Assembly: GCA_003537645.1 (NCBI GenBank)
Contig: DPRM01000089.1
Span: forward strand, 21,533 to 27,048
Length of the DNA: 5,516 bases
Reading direction: 5' to 3'
Source: Prolixibacteraceae bacterium
GTDB taxonomy: Bacteria; Bacteroidota; Bacteroidia; Bacteroidales; Prolixibacteraceae
The notes beneath the pieces are model-generated. The model was given only the letters and a program-made list of their open reading frames with translations, had not been told where the DNA came from and made no database searches. Shown in pieces: positions 1 to 4,196 of the stretch (its first letter is position 1; every line of letters begins with the position of its first letter). The translations under genes and the position numbers were made by a program.

Positions 1-422
1 ATCAGCAAAATCACATCGGCGCCATGTGCACGGGCTTCGTAAATTTGATACGGATCGAGCATAAAATCTTTACGCAAAATGGGCGTATTTTTATTGGCCC
101 AACGTGCCGATGCCAGATTTTCAAACGAGCCACCAAAAAAGCGTTCGTCAGTCAAAACCGACAACCCGCTTGCTCCGGCAGCAACATAGGCCGCGGTTAC
201 TTCCGAAGCTTCGGCCTCGGCATTGATCACCCCTTTTGACGGTGATTGCGTTTTGAATTCGGCAATCACCCCGCTCGCACCTTCGGCTAGCAAAGCTGCT
301 TTCAGCGAGTTTGTCTTTCTTTTGAAATATGGTGATTCCTTCAATTGTTCCAACGAAACTTTACTTTTTGCCTCAGCAATTTCGGTCCGTTTATGGTTGT
401 TTATCTGATCAAGTATATTCAT
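1..422 (-). CDS. trpC: Indole-3-glycerol phosphate synthase, N-terminal part (3' end outside window)
   Basis: TrpC converts carboxyphenylaminodeoxyribulose phosphate to indole-3-glycerol phosphate, the ring-closing step of cytoplasmic tryptophan synthesis. The reading frame starts at the ATG at 422-420 and is open for 140 codons to the window edge, roughly half of the usual 255-270 residues. Visible family motifs are AEFK (54-57), whose Glu55 and Lys57 match catalytic residues of the TIM barrel, SPSKG (60-64), TDERFFGGS (91-99), and LRKDF (116-120), whose Lys118 matches the catalytic acid lysine. The later catalytic Glu and Asn residues lie outside the window. The residue after the first catalytic lysine is Thr58, where Arg or Lys is usual. 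The gene is fourth in the trp cluster, 106 bp after trpD, and is presumably co-transcribed with it. The start lies in an A-rich context (AACTCTTTT before ATG) with no Shine-Dalgarno, as is normal in this phylum. Confidence 0.95.
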   Translation of the reverse strand, partial: MNILDQINNHKRTEIAEAKSKVSLEQLKESPYFKRKTNSLKAALLAEGASGVIAEFKTQSPSKGVINAEAEASEVTAAYVAAGASGLSVLTDERFFGGSFENLASARWANKNTPILRKDFMLDPYQIYEARAHGADVILL

Positions 423-427
423 AAAAG

Positions 428-528
428 AGTTTTAAGTTCAAAGTTTCAAGTTGTTCGCGGAAAGATTATCCAGGCTTCCGTTTCCTATTTTTCTGATTTT
501 TCTGTTAACTGCGACTGAACACTGATCA
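428..528 (-). repeat. Degenerate 7-bp-periodic repeat in the trpD-trpC gap
   Basis: On the plus strand four units of the form AGTTNNN follow in exact 7-bp register (428-434, 435-441, 442-448, 449-455), just upstream of the trpC start. A second block at 502-524 has CTG at 502, 509, 515 and 522, spaced 7, 6 and 7 bp, and ends in CTGATCAC next to the trpD stop codon. About 45 bp of non-repetitive sequence separates the blocks. The same two block types occur at 1533-1589. The origin and function are unknown; similar loose heptad repeats are, from memory, common between genes in Bacteroidota. The 106-bp gap holds no other gene or strong terminator. Confidence 0.6.
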
Positions 529-1527
529 CTACTTCGCATTCAAAACCATCAGTTTCTTAAATACAGCCAATGATTTTCCTGATTTTAACGATTCGGAGGC
601 TTCGGCAACACAATCAGCCAACGACTTTTCAGGATAAACACAGTGAATTCCCAGTGCTGTATTGGCAATTACTACGTTTTTCTGTGCATCGGTAGCTGTC
701 ATTTCCAAAACGCTTTTAAATATTTTGGCAGCATCAGCAACGGTTTCACCCCCATAAAGCTCTTCCTGTTTGACTAGCGAAAAACCAAAATCAGCAGGAG
801 AAAGATTGTCTTCAGTTTGGTTCGACACAAAACGGGCATCGCCAGTCAGCGAAATCTCGTCGTAACCATCCAGGCTGTGAATGATCAGGTAGTTTTGTCC
901 GCTTTCCCTGAAAACTTCGTGATACAAATCCATCACATCCAGATCGTAAACTCCAACCATCTGATTTTTAGGAAACGATGGATTAATAATCGGCCCCATC
1001 ATATTAAAAAGGGTTTTCACTTTCAGCGCTTTTCGAACCGAACCCACACTTTTCATGGCCGGATGAAACAGCGGGGCGTGGAAAAAACAAATTCCGGCTT
1101 CCTCAATCTCGCGGCGCAATTTATCGGGTTTGTTGCTGAATTGGTAGCCAAAATACTCAAACATGTTCGACGAACCGCTCACCGACGATAGGCCATAGTT
1201 ACCATGTTTGGTTACTTTGATGCCTGCCCCGGCCAGCACAAAAGCGCTAAGCGTTGAAATATTGAAGGTGTCTTTTCCATCGCCGCCAGTACCCACCACA
1301 TCGATGGTATTGTATTCCGAAAGGTCGATGGCCACACACAATTCGAGCAATGCCTGCCGAAAACCGGACAATTCTCCGGCGGTGATGCGGCGCATCCGGA
1401 AAACAGTCAGGAACGAAGCGATTTCAGCATCCGAATATTGTCCTTCAGCAATCCGGACCAGCATTTGATGCGCCTCTTCTTTCGTTAGATTATTCCCTGC
1501 AAACAGGTAGTTTAATGTATCTTTCAT
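529..1527 (-). CDS. trpD: Anthranilate phosphoribosyltransferase
   Basis: TrpD transfers the 5-phosphoribosyl group of PRPP to anthranilate, giving phosphoribosylanthranilate and pyrophosphate, the second step of the pathway. The 332-residue product has the usual length for a stand-alone TrpD. It shows the N-terminal helical part, then the glycine-rich PRPP loop GTGGDGKDTFNIST (79-92), the KHGN motif (107-110) followed by SSVSGSSN, HPAMK (155-159), Arg165 at the position of the anthranilate-binding arginine, NMMGPIINP (175-183), and the metal-binding DE pair in DGYDEIS (223-224). KHGNYG instead of the proteobacterial KHGNR is, as I recall, normal in Bacteroidota. The start at 1527 is preceded by AACTGTTTT with no Shine-Dalgarno. 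The gene lies 58 bp after trpG and 106 bp before trpC, both gaps being filled largely by heptad repeats. No internal promoter was recognised, so expression is presumably set by the attenuators before trpE. Confidence 0.97.
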   Translation of the reverse strand: MKDTLNYLFAGNNLTKEEAHQMLVRIAEGQYSDAEIASFLTVFRMRRITAGELSGFRQALLELCVAIDLSEYNTIDVVGTGGDGKDTFNISTLSAFVLAGAGIKVTKHGNYGLSSVSGSSNMFEYFGYQFSNKPDKLRREIEEAGICFFHAPLFHPAMKSVGSVRKALKVKTLFNMMGPIINPSFPKNQMVGVYDLDVMDLYHEVFRESGQNYLIIHSLDGYDEISLTGDARFVSNQTEDNLSPADFGFSLVKQEELYGGETVADAAKIFKSVLEMTATDAQKNVVIANTALGIHCVYPEKSLADCVAEASESLKSGKSLAVFKKLMVLNAK

Positions 1528-1532
1528 AAAAC

Positions 1533-1589
1533 AGTTCGAAGTTTAAAGTTTGAAGTTCGAAGTTGCAGCTGTAAACTGATACTGATCAC
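1533..1589 (-). repeat. Degenerate 7-bp-periodic repeat in the trpG-trpD gap
   Basis: On the plus strand five consecutive AGTTNNN units lie in perfect 7-bp register (1533-1539, 1540-1546, 1547-1553, 1554-1560, 1561-1567), followed by a block with CTG at 1569, 1576 and 1582 that ends in CTGATCAC. The repeat fills nearly the whole 58-bp gap, and its terminal TGATCA contains the TGA stop codon of trpG. The order of the blocks matches the copy at 428-528: the AGTT block lies next to the downstream start codon and the CTG block at the upstream stop codon. This copy is uninterrupted. Confidence 0.65.
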
Positions 1590-2230
1590 TTTTTCAGCCA
1601 GTTTGTAATCATCTGCTCGCCCAGTGGGGTTAAAACCGACTCCGGATGAAACTGAACGCCTTCGACATCAAAAGTAGTATGTTTCATCGACATGATCAGT
1701 CCTTTGTCGTCGTAGCTGGTCACCGCCAAACACTCCGGAAGGTCCGGTTCATTCACAATCCACGAATGGTAACGACCAACCGAGAAGGTTTCCGGAAGTC
1801 CTTCGAAGAGAACTGTTGGCACTTGGGTGGTGGTGACTGGCGTGGCAATTCCGTGCAAAACGCGGTTCATGTTGGTGAGTGTCCCGCCAAAAGCCTCACC
1901 AATAGCCTGATGCCCCAAACACACGCCCAGTATGCTTTTGGTTGGTCCGAATCTGCGGATAATGTCGAGCAACAATCCGGCTTCTTCAGGTATTCCGGGC
2001 CCTGGTGACAACACCATTTTATCGTATTGCTCCAGATCGTCCAGAGCAATTTCATCGTTCCGGAACACATCAACCGGCAAACCCGATATTTTTTTGATGG
2101 CATGCACCAGGTTGTACGTGAACGAATCGTAATTATCTATGACTACTATGCGAGAGCCTCCCCCCTGCCCCTCCGAAGGAGGGGTGAAAGAACCGGGATG
2201 CGTAGTTTTGTGATTTGAATTTGAATTCAT
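1586..2230 (-). CDS. trpG: Anthranilate synthase component II (glutamine amidotransferase) with a repeat-derived N-terminal extension
   Basis: TrpG releases ammonia from glutamine and passes it to TrpE for anthranilate synthesis; the enzyme acts as a TrpE-TrpG complex in the cytoplasm. It is a class I amidotransferase: the core starts at IVVIDNYDSFTYNLVH (28-43), followed by the oxyanion motif SPGPG (75-79), the nucleophile Cys104 in GVCLGHQ, VGRYHSW (151-157), and the catalytic His195 and Glu197 in VQFHPES. The core length of about 187 residues is normal. The first 27 residues are not: residues 16-25 (TPPSEGQGGG) are encoded by a palindromic repeat that also occurs at 3799-3829. The start is well constrained, because an in-frame TAA lies at 2236-2234 just before the ATG, and no in-frame ATG, GTG or TTG exists between codon 1 and the core. 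Initiation at the ATA of Ile28 cannot be excluded. The gene lies 78 bp after trpE. Confidence 0.96.
   Translation of the reverse strand: MNSNSNHKTTHPGSFTPPSEGQGGGSRIVVIDNYDSFTYNLVHAIKKISGLPVDVFRNDEIALDDLEQYDKMVLSPGPGIPEEAGLLLDIIRRFGPTKSILGVCLGHQAIGEAFGGTLTNMNRVLHGIATPVTTTQVPTVLFEGLPETFSVGRYHSWIVNEPDLPECLAVTSYDDKGLIMSMKHTTFDVEGVQFHPESVLTPLGEQMITNWLKK
2155..2184 (-). repeat. C/G-rich palindromic element, copy inside the trpG reading frame
   Basis: On the minus strand the element starts with a 7-bp stem CCCCTCC, loop TTC and GGAGGGG (2184-2168), followed by CA and a G-rich tail ending in GGGGAGGC (2156). The copy at 3799-3829 has the same 17-bp palindrome and almost the same tail, TTGGGGGAGGC. 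It lies in the trpG coding sequence and is translated in frame, adding Pro, Ser, Glu and many Gly residues. It is head-to-head with the related element at 2269-2303, with the tails pointing outwards. The sequence ATGCG occurs on both flanks (2148-2152 and 2198-2202), which could be a 5-bp target duplication or chance. Confidence 0.75.
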
Positions 2231-2268
2231 TATTTAAAAGTTTAAAATTTCTGAACTTTCACCATCCA

Positions 2269-2303
2269 AAAGTCTCCCCTTCGGGGAGATTCAGAGGGGC
2301 TTC
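2269..2303 (+). repeat. C/G-rich palindromic element in the trpE-trpG gap
   Basis: The element has the palindrome TCTCCCC-TTC-GGGGAGA (2273-2289), followed by TTCA and the tail GAGGGGCTT (2294-2302). It resembles the element at 3733-3766 read on the minus strand (stem CCTCCCC-TTT-GGGGAGG, tail GGAGGGGCTT). It sits 5 bp after the trpE stop codon, so in the trp mRNA it is a stable hairpin between trpE and trpG. Only four U residues follow the hairpin in the sense direction, so I do not call it a terminator. A role in mRNA stability is possible but not shown. Confidence 0.7.
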
Positions 2304-2308
2304 TTTTT

Positions 2309-3718
2309 TTACTGAATTTCTTTCGCAATTTCCAGCGCTTTTTTCAAAGCTGCCAGTTTGTTGTTCACTTCCTGAAGTTCGCTTTCTTCCTGCGAATCGG
2401 CAACCACTCCGGCACCAGCCTGATAATACAGTGTATTTCCCTTGCTCAGAAACGACCGAATCATAATGGCATGGTTCAACGAATTATCGAATCCCAGATA
2501 GCCGATACATCCACCATAATAGCTTCGGCGCTGATTTTCGTAGGTGTCGATCAGTTGCATGGCGCGATGTTTAGGCGCTCCGGATAAAGTTCCGGCCGGA
2601 AACGAATCGCCCAAAACGGTGATCATGTTGGTATTTTCGGGCAATTTACCTGAAACTTCGGACACTAAATGAATAACGTGCGAAAAGTACTGAACCTGAC
2701 GGTAACTGTCAACCCGGACATCGCTGGCATTGCGGCTCAGGTCGTTGCGAGCCAGATCAACCAACATCACATGTTCGGCATTTTCTTTGGGGTCGGCGCA
2801 CAAACGTTCGGCTGAACGGCGATCTTCATCATCGTTTCCGGAGCGTTTAAAAGTACCGGCAATCGGGTTGATGATGGCGCGATCTTTCTTAATACGCAAT
2901 TCAGCTTCGGGACTTGAACCAAAAATACGGTACGTTCCGTAGTCGAAAAAGAACAAATACGGCGATGGATTCACCGAGCGCAATGCACGGTAAACATTGA
3001 ATTCGTCGCCTTTAAATGGCTGCGAAAACTGGCGCGAAAGCACAATCTGGAAAACATCGCCACGGAAACAATGTTCCTTGCCTTTGCTCACCATGTATTT
3101 ATACTCTTCGTTGGTGATGTTTGAAACTTCGCCTCCTACGGTGTCAAAACTGGTAGCCGAAAAAGTCAAATTCCGGAGCAGCGATTCGATTTGGCCAATC
3201 TCTTTAGTTTCGCCTTCCATCAGGTTTTCGATCAGGTAAATCATATCCTTGTGATGATCGATGGCGACAATGTATTTGTAAAAACAGTACTTTACTTCCG
3301 GAACCGAGTAGGCTTCTTTCTTATCGGCGGTAATCTCAATTTTTTCGAAATATTTCACCGCATCGTAGCTGATGTAACCGAACAGTCCGTTGGCCGGGAG
3401 ATTTTCGGTTTCACCCGACAATTTGAACGACTTGAAAAACGCGTCCAGTTGCTGATCGACCCGATATTCCGGTGAAATGGCCTTTGTTTCTTTTTCCCGG
3501 CCATTATATTCGATGGTAATTTCGCCCGAATCAGCAGTGAAGCAGGCCATGGGTTTGATGCAAATGAACGAATACGCATTCTCATGACCATGATAGTCGG
3601 AACTTTCAAGCAAAATCGAATTGGGGAATAAATCCCTGAATTTCAGGTAAACACTCACCGGTGTCAAGGTGTCGGCAAGTATCTTTTTTACGCTGACTTG
3701 TACATTAATTTCTTTCAT
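2309..3718 (-). CDS. trpE: Anthranilate synthase component I
   Basis: TrpE makes anthranilate from chorismate using ammonia supplied by TrpG, the first committed and feedback-controlled step of tryptophan synthesis. The 469 residues match the usual 450-520. The N-terminal domain carries LLESSD (36-41), and the NPSPY motif is at 250-254; in characterised TrpE proteins both line the tryptophan site, so feedback inhibition is expected. The chorismate-binding domain shows FRGDVFQIVLSR (218-229), PIAGT (285-289), AEHVMLVDLARND (314-326) with His316, FPAGTLSGAPK (373-383), YYGGCIGYLG (400-409), YYQAGAGVVADS (431-442), and the Mg-binding acidic run EESE (444-447). The start at 3718 follows CATACATAAA, A-rich with no Shine-Dalgarno. 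It is the first enzyme gene after a double attenuator, and the gaps on both sides hold inverted pairs of palindromic elements. PabB was considered, but trpG, trpD and trpC next to it and the Trp leader peptides settle the assignment. Confidence 0.97.
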   Translation of the reverse strand: MKEINVQVSVKKILADTLTPVSVYLKFRDLFPNSILLESSDYHGHENAYSFICIKPMACFTADSGEITIEYNGREKETKAISPEYRVDQQLDAFFKSFKLSGETENLPANGLFGYISYDAVKYFEKIEITADKKEAYSVPEVKYCFYKYIVAIDHHKDMIYLIENLMEGETKEIGQIESLLRNLTFSATSFDTVGGEVSNITNEEYKYMVSKGKEHCFRGDVFQIVLSRQFSQPFKGDEFNVYRALRSVNPSPYLFFFDYGTYRIFGSSPEAELRIKKDRAIINPIAGTFKRSGNDDEDRRSAERLCADPKENAEHVMLVDLARNDLSRNASDVRVDSYRQVQYFSHVIHLVSEVSGKLPENTNMITVLGDSFPAGTLSGAPKHRAMQLIDTYENQRRSYYGGCIGYLGFDNSLNHAIMIRSFLSKGNTLYYQAGAGVVADSQEESELQEVNNKLAALKKALEIAKEIQ

Positions 3719-3732
3719 TTTATGTATGTTTT

Positions 3733-3766
3733 AAAGCCCCTCCAAACCTCCCCAAAGGGGAGGCTT
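3733..3766 (-). repeat. C/G-rich palindromic element in the trpE leader
   Basis: Read on the minus strand the element is AAGCCTCCCC, loop TTT, GGGGAGG (palindrome at 3763-3747), then TTT and the tail GGAGGGGCTTT (3743-3733). It is of the same kind as the copy at 2269-2303. It lies 15 bp before the trpE start, so its hairpin is in the 5' untranslated part of the trpE message, downstream of the second attenuator. Together with the element at 3799-3829 it forms a head-to-head pair separated by about 32 bp. Confidence 0.7.
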
Positions 3767-3798
3767 AAGAAGCCATTCTATTATTTTCTGTCATCGTA

Positions 3799-3829
3799 GC
3801 CCCCTCCTTCGGAGGGGTTGGGGGAGGCC
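3799..3829 (+). repeat. C/G-rich palindromic element in the trpE leader, near-identical to the copy inside trpG
   Basis: On the plus strand the palindrome CCCCTCC-TTC-GGAGGGG (3801-3817) is followed by TTG and the tail GGGGAGGCC. The 17-bp palindrome is identical to that inside trpG (2184-2168, minus strand), and the tail differs by a TT/CA change and one G. It lies immediately after the U-run of the second attenuator terminator (3833-3840) and points away from the element at 3733-3766. Confidence 0.75.
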
Positions 3830-3832
3830 ACT

Positions 3833-3873
3833 AAAAAAAAGCGGCTTACCGTGTTCCGATAAGCCGCTTTTTT
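3833..3873 (-). terminator. Terminator of trp attenuator 2
   Basis: In the sense (minus) direction an A6 run is followed by GCGGCTTA (3867-3860), an 11-nt loop, TAAGCCGC (3848-3841), and eight T residues (3840-3833). The 8-bp G/C-rich stem can extend through A-U pairs to 14 bp, which makes this a strong intrinsic terminator. It is also terminator-like on the plus strand. It lies 22 nt after the stop codon of the WWW leader peptide and 114 bp before trpE, which is the expected place for the 3:4 hairpin of a trp attenuator. Confidence 0.92.
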
Positions 3874-3912
3874 GTTCATTTTATGCAATGATAGCTACTT
3901 CCTTCCACGGTA
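3847..3912 (-). promoter_or_regulatory. Antiterminator pairing of trp attenuator 2
   Basis: Two nested pairings in the leader RNA would exclude the terminator. The outer is UACCGUG (3912-3906) with CACGGUA (3853-3847), 7 perfect pairs. The inner is AAGUAGCU (3900-3893) with AGCGGCUU (3868-3861), 7 of 8 positions paired including one G-U. The inner pairing uses the 5' arm of the terminator and the outer touches its 3' arm. A ribosome stalled on the Trp codons (3939-3931) would leave 3912 free, while one finishing at the UAG (3897-3895) would cover both 5' strands. A weak competing 1:2 pairing is ACUUUU (3923-3918) with GGAAGU. The complementarity is seen in the sequence; the switching is inferred from the enterobacterial trp model. 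Confidence 0.7.
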
Positions 3913-3963
3913 TTGCGAAAAGTTACTGTGCCACCACCAAATATTTTTCATCGAATTCATCAT
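3895..3963 (-). CDS. trpL: trp leader peptide 2 (three consecutive Trp codons)
   Basis: This is a 22-codon reading frame, with in-frame ATGs at 3963, 3960 and 3951 giving 22, 21 or 18 residues, and a TAG stop at 3897-3895. It contains IWWWHS, with the Trp codons TGG TGG TGG at 3939-3931, and ends in GRK. Three adjacent Trp codons in a tiny frame between a strong terminator and trpE are diagnostic of a leader peptide whose translation senses charged tRNA-Trp. The region before the ATGs is A-rich (AAGCAAAAAG). I give the outermost ATG; the one at 3960 would make the peptide 21 residues, exactly as long as leader peptide 1. The peptide itself probably has no function beyond its translation. It is too short for routine gene finders. 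Confidence 0.88.
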   Translation of the reverse strand: MMNSMKNIWWWHSNFSQYRGRK

Positions 3964-3975
3964 CTTTTTGCTTAT

Positions 3976-4013
3976 AAAAATAAAAAACCTGCTTTCAGTA
4001 TTTTGGAAGCAGG
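3976..4013 (-). terminator. Terminator of trp attenuator 1, probably also the end of the sprA transcript
   Basis: In the sense direction the stem is CCTGCTT (4013-4007) with AAGCAGG (3994-3988), with a 12-nt loop, followed by six T, one A and five T (3987-3976). It lies 33 nt after the stop of the WLPWW leader peptide and just before the start of leader peptide 2. No other terminator hairpin was found between the sprA stop and this point, so it may serve both sprA and the trp operon. Confidence 0.88.
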
Positions 4014-4088
4014 CCTTTGTATGGTTAAAAAATACCAATATGGCTATTACTTCCTGTTATTTGCAGAAAGACCCCACCACGGAAGCCA
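3988..4088 (-). promoter_or_regulatory. Competing RNA pairings of trp attenuator 1
   Basis: Region 2 (GGAAG at 4054-4050 and GCC at 4044-4042, overlapping the leader stop codon) can pair with region 1 (GGCTTCC at 4087-4081, which lies between the Trp codons) or with region 3 (GGCC at 4015-4012 and CTTCC at 4009-4005). The CTT of region 3 is also part of the terminator 5' arm, so 2:3 and 3:4 exclude each other. An outer pairing CUUUC (4070-4066) with GAAAG (3996-3992) would nest around 2:3, as in attenuator 2. A ribosome stalled on Trp12 or Trp13 (4079-4074) covers region 1 and frees region 2 for antitermination. Complementarity is seen; the switching is inferred, and no free energies were calculated. 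Confidence 0.68.
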
Positions 4089-4112
4089 TATTGTATTTGT
4101 ATTTTGAATCAT
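4047..4112 (-). CDS. trp leader peptide 1 (WLPWW)
   Basis: This 21-residue reading frame runs from the ATG at 4112-4110 to the TAA at 4049-4047. It contains IWLPWWG with Trp9, Trp12 and Trp13 (TGG at 4088-4086, 4079-4077 and 4076-4074) and ends in NRK. Three Trp in 21 codons, followed by a region complementary to the terminator and then the terminator itself, fit a classical trp leader peptide. It resembles leader peptide 2 in length, Trp position, the RK ending, and the GGAAGTA at the stop codon, which suggests a duplicated unit. The start is preceded by TTTTAAAAAC, A-rich as usual here. It starts 84 nt after the sprA stop codon. A chance frame is possible but unlikely given the matching context. 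Confidence 0.8.
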   Translation of the reverse strand: MIQNTNTIWLPWWGLSANNRK

Positions 4113-4131
4113 GTTTTTAAAATCTGCTGTA

Positions 4132-4160
4132 AAAAAATGAAATTAATAACAGAATAACAA
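4132..4160 (-). promoter_or_regulatory. Possible trp promoter of the Bacteroidota type
   Basis: The Bacteroidota consensus is TTG around -33 and TAnnTTTG around -7. On the minus strand TTG (4160-4158) is followed after 18 nt by CATTTTTT (4139-4132), which matches TAnnTTTG only partly (C for T, T for the last G). Transcription would start about 20 nt before the leader peptide 1 ATG. The 84-bp space between the sprA stop and leader 1 is the logical place for the promoter, but it is very A/T-rich and the match could be chance. Confidence 0.25.
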
Positions 4161-4196
4161 GCGTTAAGTTGATAAAGTTTAAAAATTCATAAAACC

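Noticed and set aside
428..455. Short tandem repeats considered as a CRISPR array or regulator-binding iterons
   Set aside because: Units are 7 bp, degenerate and directly adjacent without spacers, and no Cas or replication gene is nearby.
817..1191. 124-codon plus-strand frame inside trpD
   Set aside because: It is fully antisense to the well-supported trpD and shows no domain or start signal of its own.
1867..2103. Second minus-strand frame within trpG that could suggest a frameshift or overlapping gene
   Set aside because: The trpG frame is complete with all catalytic motifs, so this is only an out-of-frame reading.
2157..2184. G-rich tails of the palindromic elements as G-quadruplexes
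   Set aside because: The runs are uneven (GG, GGGG, GGGGGG, GG) and the first ones are already paired in the 7-bp hairpin; a two-layer quadruplex is possible but cannot be supported here.
2269..2303. Hairpin after trpE read as an intrinsic terminator for the operon
   Set aside because: In the sense direction only CTTTTGG follows the stem; the T-rich run at 2303-2309 is a terminator tail only for the plus strand, which has no gene here.
3973..3981. TATTTTTA in the U-run of terminator 1 as the -7 box of a promoter for leader 2
   Set aside because: It lacks the final G, no TTG is found at the right distance upstream, and the T-run is already explained by the terminator.
4047..4090. Alternative short frame ATGGCTTCC... 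(MASVVG) overlapping leader peptide 1
   Set aside because: It carries no Trp codons, whereas the overlapping frame from 4112 has three and fits the attenuator geometry.
3872..4120. Open reading frame of 82 codons on the plus strand across the trp leader region
   Set aside because: It is antisense to both leader peptides and terminator 1, has no recognisable motif, and its composition follows the A/T-rich leader sequence; the minus-strand reading explains the region.
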